DNA of 64,000 bases, from positions 992,001 to 1,056,000 of the forward strand of contig NZ_CP007220.1 of assembly GCF_001632805.1 (NCBI RefSeq). Direction: 5' to 3'. The stretch is from Mycobacteroides chelonae CCUG 47445. GTDB lineage: Bacteria > Actinomycetota > Actinomycetes > Mycobacteriales > Mycobacteriaceae. Below the pieces are notes generated by a model that was given only the letters and a program-made list of their open reading frames with translations, searched no databases and was not told the DNA's origin. Positions 40,495 to 48,199 of this stretch are shown piece after piece. Both the position numbers and the translations under genes were made by a program. Each line of letters starts with the position of its first letter. Position 1 is the stretch's first letter.

Positions 40495-40985
40495 GGGTGC
40501 GCTCCTGTTTCAGTAGGCCAATTGGTGAAGATCTCGGTGTAGTCGTGGCTCATCAGTTCGATGACGGTCCCCCATGGATCGGTGAGGTAGGACATGGACC
40601 ATGGTCGGCCCGCCACGACGGGACGCGGCGGGGTGATGACCTGTCCACCGGCCGCGGCAACGGCGTGCGTCTGTTTCTCTACGTCGGGAACCGTGAGGCA
40701 TAGATGCCAGGTGCCGCGCCGGGTGTATTCGACGGGTACGTCAGATCGTGGATCCGTGACGGGATCGATGAATTCGAACAGCTCGATGCCCACCCCGTTT
40801 CCTGTCTGTAGACCAGCCATGCGCGCCTGGCCGAATCGACTGTCCAGCCCCGGTGGGAGCTCACCGGCCGGCCCGGGTTCGAGTGTGCGTGGACCCATGA
40901 TGCATTCGAATCCGAACACTTCGCGATACCAGTCGATTCCCGCAGCGATATCGGGAACGGTGATCCCGACGTGATTGACGGACAT
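40491..40985 (-). CDS. VOC family (glyoxalase/dioxygenase-like) protein
   Basis: A 164-residue metalloprotein of the vicinal-oxygen-chelate fold with two repeated beta-alpha-beta modules. NHVGITVPDI gives the first metal His; GTWHLCLTVPDVE starts the second module with another His; WGTVIELMSHDY supplies the Glu. It is the first gene of a two-gene operon with the dehydrogenase-like gene and is divergent from a CGNR regulator that probably controls it. The substrate is unknown; lactoylglutathione or an aromatic diol is possible. Confidence 0.8.
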   Translation of the reverse strand: MSVNHVGITVPDIAAGIDWYREVFGFECIMGPRTLEPGPAGELPPGLDSRFGQARMAGLQTGNGVGIELFEFIDPVTDPRSDVPVEYTRRGTWHLCLTVPDVEKQTHAVAAAGGQVITPPRPVVAGRPWSMSYLTDPWGTVIELMSHDYTEIFTNWPTETGAHP

Positions 40986-40997
40986 CTCTCCTCCATT

Positions 40998-41055
40998 GAA
41001 CTGGTTTAACCGGTTCTACCGTAGGGCATCATCGATACCTTGTCGAACCGGTTAA
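40998..41055. promoter_or_regulatory. Paired operators between VOC and CGNR genes
   Basis: GAACTGGTT-T-AACCGGTTC (40998-41016) is a palindrome with one mismatch. The matching half GAACCGGTTAA recurs at 41045-41055, at the start of the regulator gene. Two sites flank the divergent promoters, the expected design for looping or cooperative repression. Confidence 0.6.
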
Positions 41056-41056
41056 T

Positions 41057-41617
41057 GTGGTTCACATGGCAGAGGATCCTCGAGTGGTGTTCCGGCTGGA
41101 CAACGCGGTACTGGCCTTCCGTTTCACCGCGACGGTTTTTGACCGCGCCGGGGCGGCACGCGAGCGGCTCACCGACCCGGGGCGGCTGGGGCTGTGGTTG
41201 CGGGCCAACGGGTTGAGTTTCTCGGGTGAGCCGTTGACCGAAGCGGAGCTGGCAGCAGCCGCGGAGCTTCGCGAGACCATCCACCGTGCGGGTGCGCAGG
41301 TCGCGGGCGGCGGCAGGATCGCACCGGCAGCGGCCCGGGTGTTGAACTCCTTCTCCCGAAACGGAAAGGCGCACCGGCTGTTCGAGAACGGCGAGGCAAT
41401 CTGGCAGGGCGAGTGTGTCGCGGACGCGCTGTCGATCATTGCCGCCGATGCCATTGAGGCACTGGGTGGACCCGATCGCGATCGGGTGAAGTCATGCTCG
41501 GATGAGCAGTGCCATGGCCTCTACGTCGATACCAGCCGCGCCAATAATCGGCGCTGGTGCAACATGAACACCTGCGGGAACCGCGCCAAAAAGGCTGCCA
41601 TGAGCCGCCGCGGTTAG
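41057..41617 (+). CDS. CGNR zinc finger (ABATE domain) transcriptional regulator
   Basis: A 186-residue regulator. Residues 10-130 form the stress-response ABATE domain and the end is the CGNR finger: [20 protein letters not shown] followed by [16 protein letters not shown], giving the zinc cysteines and the DNA-contacting CGNR. The start could be ATG at 41057 or the second Met three codons on. It probably represses itself and the divergent VOC/dehydrogenase operon through the GAACCGGTT sites. Its stop shares a TTAG with the stop of the convergent CobW gene. Confidence 0.85.
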   Translation: MVHMAEDPRVVFRLDNAVLAFRFTATVFDRAGAARERLTDPGRLGLWLRANGLSFSGEPLTEAELAAAAELRETIHRAGAQVAGGGRIAPAAARVLNSFSRNGKAHRLFENGEAIWQGECVADALSIIAADAIEALGGPDRDRVKSCSDEQCHGLYVDTSRANNRRWCNMNTCGNRAKKAAMSRRG

Positions 41618-42750
41618 TGGGCGTGCATGACGCCCCAGGTCGGCAGGGGATCGGGGAAGCTGTGCCAGGTCTCGGGGCCACCGGCGAGCTCATCGTCGGT
41701 GAGTAGCGCGGATTCCAGGAGATGCTGCACACGCGGTCGATCCAGCCGCACGCCGATGAAGACAATCTCCTGCCCCGGCGTGACCTCGGTGTTGCGCCAG
41801 AACTGCGCGGGTTCGATCGTCAGGTTCGGTCCCGCCTGCGACCAGATCGCCGCGATGTCGGGGCGGCTGGCGATCCAGCAGAATCCCTTGCTGCGCAACA
41901 GTCCTTGCAGCGCTTCCAGCGCCGCGTTGAGGCGTTGGGGATGAAACGGCCGGTCCGAGCGGAAAGTCATGCTGCTGATGCCGTATTCCTCGGTTTCGGG
42001 TGTGTGCCCGTCGGCGATCTCCTCGTCCCAGCCCGGCGCCTGGGCGGCCAACTCGGGGTCGAACAATCCCGTCTGTAGTACGAGATCGAGGTCGACGGAG
42101 CCGCCGGTGGAGCGCACGATCGTCGCCGTGGGATTGAGACGGCGCAGTAGTGTCTCCACCATCCCGAGGGTCCGTTCGTTCACCAGGTCCACCTTGTTGA
42201 GGATCAGAACGTCGGCGAACTCCACCTGATCGGTGAGTAGGTCGGCGATGGACCGGGCATCCCCGTCGGCGGCGGCCATATCGCGGTCGGCCAGGGCCTC
42301 GCCGCGTGCCAGCTCGGGCAGGAAGGTGGAAGCATCGACGACCGTCACCATGGTGTCGAGCTTGGCCACCTGCCCGAGGCTCGTTCCGTCCTCGAATTCC
42401 CAGGTGAACGAGGCGGCCACCGGCATGGGTTCGGAGATGCCGGTCGATTCGATGACGAGTTGGTCGAATCGGTTCTGTCGGGCCAGGTTTCCGACGGCTT
42501 CGATCAGATCCTCACGCAAGGTGCAGCAGATGCAGCCGTTGGTGAGTTCGACGAGCCGCTCCTCGGTGCGGTCCAGGTGTCCGGTGCCCGCAACGAGGGC
42601 GGCGTCGATGTTCACCTCGCTCATATCGTTGACGATCACCGCGACGCGGCGTCCCTCGGTATTGGCAAGGATGTGGTTGAGCAGGGTGGTTTTTCCGGCT
42701 CCGAGAAATCCGGAGAGCACGGTTACGGGTAAGAGCTGGGCTGTAGTCAC
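41614..42750 (-). CDS. CobW/ZNG1-type zinc metallochaperone GTPase
   Basis: A 378-residue GTPase of the COG0523 family that delivers zinc to client proteins under zinc limitation. The P-loop [13 protein letters not shown] (residues 14-26), the metal-binding CICC within [11 protein letters not shown] (near 75), IESTGISEP and LNKVDL (NKxD) are all intact. The C-terminal CobW domain has [11 protein letters not shown]. The GTG start directly adjoins a 23-bp Zur-box palindrome, leaving no room for a ribosome site, so translation is probably leaderless or starts further in. The gene follows the DapA-like gene with only 22 bases between. Confidence 0.9.
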   Translation of the reverse strand: MTTAQLLPVTVLSGFLGAGKTTLLNHILANTEGRRVAVIVNDMSEVNIDAALVAGTGHLDRTEERLVELTNGCICCTLREDLIEAVGNLARQNRFDQLVIESTGISEPMPVAASFTWEFEDGTSLGQVAKLDTMVTVVDASTFLPELARGEALADRDMAAADGDARSIADLLTDQVEFADVLILNKVDLVNERTLGMVETLLRRLNPTATIVRSTGGSVDLDLVLQTGLFDPELAAQAPGWDEEIADGHTPETEEYGISSMTFRSDRPFHPQRLNAALEALQGLLRSKGFCWIASRPDIAAIWSQAGPNLTIEPAQFWRNTEVTPGQEIVFIGVRLDRPRVQHLLESALLTDDELAGGPETWHSFPDPLPTWGVMHAH

Positions 42751-42773
42751 ATGATAATGATAACCATTATCAT
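42751..42773 (-). promoter_or_regulatory. Zur box
   Basis: ATGATAATG and CATTATCAT form a perfect inverted repeat around ATAAC. AT-rich TGATAATGATTATCA-type palindromes are the Zur sites of actinobacteria, and the gene behind it is a zinc chaperone, a classic Zur target. The box spans the gap between two genes and touches both the stop of one and the start of the other. Confidence 0.75.
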
Positions 42774-43660
42774 TAAGAGGTGGACGCCAGGATGCCCTTC
42801 AACGTCTCGCGCCCCTCAGAATCCAGCGGTAGTAGCGGGCGTCGTGGATTGCCGACGGCGCGTCCCTGCAGTTCCAGTCCGGCTTTGACGGTTGTCGGTA
42901 GGCCCCCCGCCACGATGAACTGCAGCAGCGGCTTAAGTCCCTTATAGATCGACGTGGCGTCCTCATGGCGCCCGGCGCGCACCGCCTCGTAGAGATCCAG
43001 GCACGGTTGCGGTGCCAAACACGGTGCGGCGGTGCACCATCCGGACGCGCCCGCGTTGAGGGCATCGAGCACCAGCGGGTTGCTGCCGTTGTAGAAGGGC
43101 AGCTGTCCGTCGCTGAGGCGTTGAATGCCGAGCATTCGGTTGAGATCGCCCGTCGACTCCTTGACCATGGTGAGGTTGTCGATGTCGCGGAACATCGAGA
43201 CCAAGAGCTCGGGCCTCATATCCACGCCGCTGGTGGCGGGGTTGTTGTAGGCCATCACCGGAATGTCGATGGCCGCCGCCACGGAGGCGTAGTGCTGCGC
43301 GATCTCGCGGTCGCTCAGTTTCCAGTACGAGACCGGTAGCACCATCACCGCATCGGCCCCGGCCTGCTGGGCATGCCGGGCTCGCCGAATGGTGTTGGCC
43401 GTGGTCAGGTCCGAGGCTCCGACAATGACGGGCACCCTCTTGTTGACGGCCGCGACGGTGGTGTCGACCACGGCGTCGAATTCGCGCTCCTCGAGATAGG
43501 CGGATTCGCCGGTGCTGCCCAATGGCGCGATGGCGTGGACCCCGTCCTCGACGAGCCGGGACACCAGTTCGGCGAGCCGATCGGTGTCCACGGCGTCATC
43601 GGGAAAGAAGGGGGTGACGGGGTAGGCGATGATTCCGTGAAACTGTGGCGTGGATGTCAT
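42773..43660 (-). CDS. Dihydrodipicolinate synthase family aldolase/lyase
   Basis: A 295-residue class I lyase of the DapA superfamily. The phosphate-binding loop region [22 protein letters not shown] and the Schiff-base Lys in MVKESTGDL are present. It is unlikely to be the lysine-pathway DapA: it is coupled to a class II aldolase gene (its ATG overlaps that gene's stop by four bases) and shares an XRE-cupin regulator, pointing to catabolism of a hydroxy- or keto-acid. Substrate unknown. Confidence 0.85.
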   Translation of the reverse strand: MTSTPQFHGIIAYPVTPFFPDDAVDTDRLAELVSRLVEDGVHAIAPLGSTGESAYLEEREFDAVVDTTVAAVNKRVPVIVGASDLTTANTIRRARHAQQAGADAVMVLPVSYWKLSDREIAQHYASVAAAIDIPVMAYNNPATSGVDMRPELLVSMFRDIDNLTMVKESTGDLNRMLGIQRLSDGQLPFYNGSNPLVLDALNAGASGWCTAAPCLAPQPCLDLYEAVRAGRHEDATSIYKGLKPLLQFIVAGGLPTTVKAGLELQGRAVGNPRRPLLPLDSEGRETLKGILASTS

Positions 43661-44448
43661 GCGGTCTTCCTCAGGGTCGCAGGGTGATTGGCGAGTGCGG
43701 TGCGGGCGTAGTAGGCGAAGTTGGCAATGCTGCGCCGGGGAGTGAGCGTCCAGTCGTGGGCCTCGCGGGCCAGCCGGTCGGGCAGAGGGGCGATGGTGCC
43801 CGCTGCCATTGCGGCGAGCTGCAGCTTGGCGCCCCTCTCGATCAGCACCGCCAGCGAGCAGGATTCTTCGACGGAGGCGCCGGCGACGACATGGCCGTGG
43901 TGGGCGAGCAGTATCGCCTTCTTGTCTCCCAGTGCGGCCGAGATGATCTCGCCCTCTTCGTTTCCGACGGGCACGCCGGGCCAGTCGGGCAGGAAGGCGC
44001 AGTCGTCATACAGCGGGGCGATATCCATTTGCGACACCACGAGCGGCGTCTCCAGCATGGACAGTGCCGCGACATGAAACGGGTGAGTGTGCACGATGCA
44101 CTGCACGTCGGGGCGGGCACGGTAGATCCAGCTATGGAAACGGTTGGCGGGGTTGGCCATTCCGGATCCTTCGAGAACGTTGAGGTCCTCGTCAACCAGC
44201 AGCAGGTTCTCCTCGGTGATTTCGTCGAATCCAAGTCCTAGCCGCTGGGTGTAGAAGGTGCCGGGCTCTTCGGCGCGCGCGGTGATCTGTCCGGCGAGGC
44301 CGGAATCATGCCCGCGATCGAACAGTGCGCGGCAGGTGAGTGCGACCTTCTGTCGTGTGGTCCATTCCGAGTCGGAGAAGTGTGTCTCCATGCTGCGCTC
44401 GGCGCGATTCATCAGAGCTGACTTGGTGTCCTGAAGTGTGGTGGCCAT
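43657..44448 (-). CDS. Class II aldolase/adducin family protein
   Basis: A 263-residue metal-dependent aldolase or decarboxylase. IVHTHPFHVAALS and LLAHHGHVVAG carry the zinc histidines, and GLAGQITARAEEPGTFYTQR is the substrate-loop region of the fuculose-aldolase fold. I use the ATG at 44448 because GGAGC lies upstream; the frame extends to 44499 but that part lies on the operator. First gene of a two-gene operon with the DapA-like gene. The upstream 27-bp palindrome and divergent XRE-cupin gene indicate substrate-induced control. Confidence 0.85.
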   Translation of the reverse strand: MATTLQDTKSALMNRAERSMETHFSDSEWTTRQKVALTCRALFDRGHDSGLAGQITARAEEPGTFYTQRLGLGFDEITEENLLLVDEDLNVLEGSGMANPANRFHSWIYRARPDVQCIVHTHPFHVAALSMLETPLVVSQMDIAPLYDDCAFLPDWPGVPVGNEEGEIISAALGDKKAILLAHHGHVVAGASVEESCSLAVLIERGAKLQLAAMAAGTIAPLPDRLAREAHDWTLTPRRSIANFAYYARTALANHPATLRKTA

Positions 44449-44487
44449 TTTCCGTGCTCCTTTCTGATCTCGGGCTGTTCGATCACC

Positions 44488-44514
44488 ACCATATGACACA
44501 AAGTGTCATATGGT
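44488..44514. promoter_or_regulatory. 27-bp perfect palindrome, operator of the XRE-cupin regulator
   Basis: The arms ACCATATGACAC (44488-44499) and GTGTCATATGGT (44503-44514) are perfectly complementary around AAA. The site lies 40 bases upstream of the aldolase start and 63 bases upstream of the regulator start. The regulator is the obvious candidate protein. Confidence 0.75.
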
Positions 44515-44577
44515 CAACAGTGTTGTATCGGGTTTGTCATCGGTGGCTAATAGGAACCTTCGTGTCACACTGGCCCC

Positions 44578-45087
44578 ATGACATCGCTGGTTCGTGCGCT
44601 GCGCCGGGAACGTGGCCTGACCTTGGAAGAGCTGGGCAACCGCACCGGTCTGACCAAGAGCTACCTATCGAAGGTTGAGCGAGAGCACAGCACGCCATCG
44701 GTATCCGTTGCGATACGCATCGCTCAGGCACTTGAGGTCGATGTCAGTCGGCTGTTCACCAACGACGCCCATGAGTCCCGCGTGGTGGTGGATCGCGGCG
44801 CCGATGAATGGGATGACAGCAAGTTCCACGCGCTGAGCACCGAGATGCTCGGCAAGATCATGACGCCGTTCCTGGCCAGCCCCTCCACGGAGTTCGCCGA
44901 ACACAGGTCATCCCACGAGGGCCAGGAGTTCGTGTTTGTGCACCGCGGGTCGATCGAGTTGCAGTGTGAGGACGTCAGTTATGTCCTCGACGAAGGGGAC
45001 AGTGCCTACCTTGACGCCACCCGCACCCACCGGATTCGCCGCATATCCAAGACGCAGGCGCTGGTGGTCATCGTCGCCGCAACCTAA
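44578..45087 (+). CDS. XRE family regulator with cupin sensor domain
   Basis: A 169-residue regulator. Residues 4-58 form the XRE helix-turn-helix ([20 protein letters not shown] then [20 protein letters not shown]). Residues 85-165 form a cupin barrel ([35 protein letters not shown]) that binds a small molecule or metal. It is divergent from the aldolase operon and almost certainly its repressor through the 27-bp palindrome. Its stop shares CTAA with the stop of pgi on the other strand. Confidence 0.88.
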   Translation: MTSLVRALRRERGLTLEELGNRTGLTKSYLSKVEREHSTPSVSVAIRIAQALEVDVSRLFTNDAHESRVVVDRGADEWDDSKFHALSTEMLGKIMTPFLASPSTEFAEHRSSHEGQEFVFVHRGSIELQCEDVSYVLDEGDSAYLDATRTHRIRRISKTQALVVIVAAT

Positions 45088-46721
45088 CGGGTTCGGCCCC
45101 GCGCCTCACGGTAGTAACGCACCAGTGCGTCGGTGGAGCTGTCGGTCTGCTGGGCCGGGGATGCGTCGTCGGTGATGACCGGCAGCAGGGCGATGGCCTG
45201 CTTCTTGCCCAGCTCCACACCCCACTGGTCAAAGGAGTCGATACCCCAGACCGTCCCCGCGGTGAACACCTCGTGCTCATAGAGCGCGATCAGCTGTCCT
45301 ACCGTCGAGGGGGTCAGCTTGCTGGCGAGAATGGTTGTGCTGGGCCGGTTTCCGGGCATCACCTTGTGAGGCACGACATGAGGCTCGGTGCCTTCGGCGG
45401 CGATCTCCTCGGCGGTCTTGCCGAAGGCCAGCACCTGCGTCTGCGCGAAGAAGTTGCTCATCAGCAGGTCGTGCATGCTGCCCGTGCCGTCGGCCGTGGG
45501 CAGATCGTCGGTGGGCTCGCTGAAGCCGATGAAGTCGGCCGGAATCAACCGGGTGCCCTGGTGCAGCAGTTGGTAGAAGGCATGCTGACCGTTGGTTCCG
45601 GGTTCGCCCCAATAAATGTCGCCGGTATCGACGGTCACGGGTGCGCCATCGGCCTTCACCGACTTTCCATTGGATTCCATGGTCAGCTGCTGCAGGTAGG
45701 CCGCGAAGCGTGCCAGGTCGTTCGAGTAGGGAAGCACCCCACGTGACTGTGCGCCAAAGAAATTCGAATACCACAGACCGATGAGGCCGAGCAGCGCCGG
45801 CGCATTCTCCGTCAGGGGTGCGGTGCGGAAATGCTCGTCGACCGTATGGAACCCGGCCAGGAATTCACCGAATGCCGCACGTCCGATCACCGCCATGACG
45901 GACAGACCGATCGCGGAGTCCACCGAGTAGCGACCGCCGACCCAGTCCCAGAAGCCGAACATGTTCGCGGTGTCGATTCCGAACTCCGACACCAGCTTCG
46001 CATTGGTGGAGACGGCCACGAAGTGCTTGGAGACGGCATCCTCACCGAGTGCGTCCACGAGCCAGCGCCGTGCCGCCGTCGCGTTGGTGAGCGTCTCCAG
46101 CGTCGAGAACGTCTTCGAGGCGACGATGAACAGCGTTGTCGCCGGGTCCAGGCCGGCGAGTGTGGCCACCAGGTCCGCGGGGTCGACATTGGAGACGAAG
46201 TGCGCCGAGATCCCGGCGTCGGCATAGTGTCGCAGTGCCTGGTAGACCATCACCGGCCCCAGGTCCGAACCGCCGATCCCGATATTGACGACGGCGGTGA
46301 TGCGCTGCCCGGTGGCCCCGGCCCACTCGCCGCTGCGTACCCGGTCGGTGAAGTCGCCCATGGCATCGAGCACCTGGTGCACATCGGCGACAACGTCCTG
46401 CCCGTCGACCACCAGCTGCGCGTCGCGCGGCAGGCGCAGCGCCGTGTGCAGGACCGCGCGGTCTTCGGAAGTGTTGATATGCGCGCCGGCGAACATCGCA
46501 TCGCGGCGCCCTTCGAGATCGGCCGCTTTGGCCAAATCGACTAACAGCGAAAGCGTTTCGCGAGTCAGGCGGTGCTTGCTGTAATCGATGTACAGGTCAC
46601 CGACCGTCACGGTCAGGTCGGTTCCCCGGGTCGGGTCGTCGGCGAAGAACTCTCGAAGGTGGGTGGAGGCGATCTGCTTGTGATGAGTTTCCAGTGCCTG
46701 CCACGCCGCTGCGAGTGTCAT
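45084..46721 (-). CDS. pgi: Glucose-6-phosphate isomerase
   Basis: A 545-residue dimeric enzyme that interconverts glucose 6-phosphate and fructose 6-phosphate. The phosphate loop [20 protein letters not shown], the family signature [20 protein letters not shown] and the C-terminal [10 protein letters not shown] with the catalytic Lys are all present; the catalytic Glu lies in [11 protein letters not shown]. Length is normal. It follows a short gap of 42 bases from the minus-strand membrane protein gene upstream, as Rv0946c does. Confidence 0.97.
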   Translation of the reverse strand: MTLAAAWQALETHHKQIASTHLREFFADDPTRGTDLTVTVGDLYIDYSKHRLTRETLSLLVDLAKAADLEGRRDAMFAGAHINTSEDRAVLHTALRLPRDAQLVVDGQDVVADVHQVLDAMGDFTDRVRSGEWAGATGQRITAVVNIGIGGSDLGPVMVYQALRHYADAGISAHFVSNVDPADLVATLAGLDPATTLFIVASKTFSTLETLTNATAARRWLVDALGEDAVSKHFVAVSTNAKLVSEFGIDTANMFGFWDWVGGRYSVDSAIGLSVMAVIGRAAFGEFLAGFHTVDEHFRTAPLTENAPALLGLIGLWYSNFFGAQSRGVLPYSNDLARFAAYLQQLTMESNGKSVKADGAPVTVDTGDIYWGEPGTNGQHAFYQLLHQGTRLIPADFIGFSEPTDDLPTADGTGSMHDLLMSNFFAQTQVLAFGKTAEEIAAEGTEPHVVPHKVMPGNRPSTTILASKLTPSTVGQLIALYEHEVFTAGTVWGIDSFDQWGVELGKKQAIALLPVITDDASPAQQTDSSTDALVRYYREARGRTR

Positions 46722-46763
46722 GCGACCGAGCCTAGTAGTGGGGCTCGGACGGCGCAGTGCTGC

Positions 46764-47603
46764 CTACTGGTTGGCGCAGGTCACCCATCGACTGCTGATC
46801 CGGGCGAACCCGGCGATACCGGTCTTGGTCTCGGTCTTCCCGTCGGCCGACGCGGTGATCGTCACCCGAGAAGAGGCGGTATCGCCGTTCACGACCGTCT
46901 TTTCCACCTTGTCCACGTTGATCTTCAGATCATCGGGCTGGCCTTGGAGGTCCTCGTCGGTGATCTTCACGCAGGACAGCGCGTTGAGCACGTCGAGATC
47001 CTTGGCGCCCAGCGCGGCATAGAACGCCTTGAGCACGTTCGTCAGCTCACGCTCCTCTTCCTTGGTGCCCTCGCGCGGCACCGACGACGTGGTGGGGCCC
47101 GGTACCGAGATGCTGGTGGTGGCCGTCCCCGTGCCCGTTGTGGTGGTGGCCGTGGTTGGCGTGGCAGAGGTTGAGCTTGCGCCGCTGGTCGACGTGCTGG
47201 CGGAGCTGGTGGTGGCGCTGCTCGTGCGGGTCCGCGACTTCTTCGTGGTCGTCGTCGTGCTGGTGCTGGGCGCCGCAGGGTTCACCAGAGGGACACCGAG
47301 CTTGACGGTCGGTCGAGACTGGGGTGTGTCCTCGATGGTCCGGTTGTTCTCGACCCAGAGGCCCGCCGCAACTGCCGTCACCGCGACGAGGCAGACCGCC
47401 AGTACCCCGATGACAATCTTCGTGGCGTGCCTGGCGACGAACCGGCGCGTGGGCGTTGGCTCGGCGGCCACGGCCGCCTCCAGCTCGTAGTCCACCGGTT
47501 CACGGTCGCCATCTCCGGTCGTGCCGTCCTCCGGGGTGGGCTTGTCCGCGGCGACGTCATCCGCGGCATCAGGCTTATCCGCACTCTTGTCTTGGTCGCT
47601 CAA
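46764..47603 (-). CDS. Single-pass membrane protein with Ser/Thr-rich linker
   Basis: A 279-residue protein. Sixty acidic cytoplasmic residues, one membrane segment (about 62-85, KIVIGVLAVCLVAVTAVAAG), a Ser/Thr/Ala-rich linker of about 75 residues and an external domain of about 100 residues with two cysteines (NALSCVKI and VTCANQ). The linker is a probable mannosylation target. The external domain resembles NTF2-like or DUF4878 folds in its start (ELTNVLKAFYAALGAKDLDV), but the match is weak. TTG start with GGGAGGGATCC upstream. Position matches Rv0947c. Confidence 0.6.
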   Translation of the reverse strand: MSDQDKSADKPDAADDVAADKPTPEDGTTGDGDREPVDYELEAAVAAEPTPTRRFVARHATKIVIGVLAVCLVAVTAVAAGLWVENNRTIEDTPQSRPTVKLGVPLVNPAAPSTSTTTTTKKSRTRTSSATTSSASTSTSGASSTSATPTTATTTTGTGTATTSISVPGPTTSSVPREGTKEEERELTNVLKAFYAALGAKDLDVLNALSCVKITDEDLQGQPDDLKINVDKVEKTVVNGDTASSRVTITASADGKTETKTGIAGFARISSRWVTCANQ

Positions 47604-47646
47604 CGGATCCCTCCCTCATCGCCGATCCCCGCTGGGATGCGTCGGA

Positions 47647-47937
47647 TCAGTGTCCCAATCTGCCGCGACCCAGACGCAGCAGCAGCATGGCCAGGGTATG
47701 GCCTTCCTGGCCGAGTTCGCTGAAGCGCTCGAGAACCTTCATCTCGCGACTGTGCACAAGGCGCGGGCCACCCGAGGCCATCCGGGCCTTGCCGATTTCA
47801 CGGGAGACCTCCGTGCGGCGCTTGATCGCGGCGAGGATCTCCGCGTCGAGCCGGTCGATCTCCTTGCGCAGCTCATCGATGTCCGGCGCGGGCTCGGCAG
47901 CGTTGTTGGCGGCGTTCTCGGTCATTTGAGTAGTCAT
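47647..47937 (-). CDS. Chorismate mutase (AroQ type)
   Basis: A 96-residue intracellular chorismate mutase turning chorismate into prephenate for phenylalanine and tyrosine synthesis. The core IDELRKEIDRLDAEILAAIK, RRTEVSREIGKARMASGG and the RLVHSREMKVLERF helix carry the active-site Arg, Lys and Glu of the AroQ fold. The short C-terminus (LRLGRGRLGH) is the part that, in M. tuberculosis Rv0948c, docks into DAHP synthase to form the active complex. It is likely weak alone and active in that complex; that is by homology. Confidence 0.93.
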   Translation of the reverse strand: MTTQMTENAANNAAEPAPDIDELRKEIDRLDAEILAAIKRRTEVSREIGKARMASGGPRLVHSREMKVLERFSELGQEGHTLAMLLLRLGRGRLGH

Positions 47938-48007
47938 TCTGTCTCACACTTTCTCTTGGAGCGGTTCGATCCGCAATGGCGCCCCGGAATCCGGCCTCAC
48001 AAGAGAG

Positions 48008-48082
48008 GAGCCCCGTAGTCCGGTAGCGGACTGCGGGGCTCGTGAATCGGCTAGACCACGGGCACCGGAGTCCGGTACCCGT
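48008..48082 (-). promoter_or_regulatory. Two tandem hairpins in the leader of the chorismate mutase gene
   Basis: Hairpin 1 pairs GAGCCCCGTAGTCCG (48008-48022) with CGGACTGCGGGGCTC (48027-48041). Hairpin 2 pairs 48058-48068 with 48072-48082 with one mismatch. Both contain AGTCCGGTA at 48017 and 48069. In the minus direction they lie 70 to 145 bases upstream of the chorismate mutase start. Confidence 0.45.
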
Positions 48083-48199
48083 AGAAAAATCGCTCGTGGT
48101 GGTCAAGCACATCAAAGAGTGTAGCTGACGTGCGATGAACGCCGATGCGAAGAGCGTCAGGCCAAGATTGTCCCTCGTCAGCGGTAAGTTAGATCGGTC

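Noticed and set aside
45831..46544. Plus-strand open frame antisense to pgi
   Set aside because: Same artefact; the minus strand encodes a complete glucose-6-phosphate isomerase.
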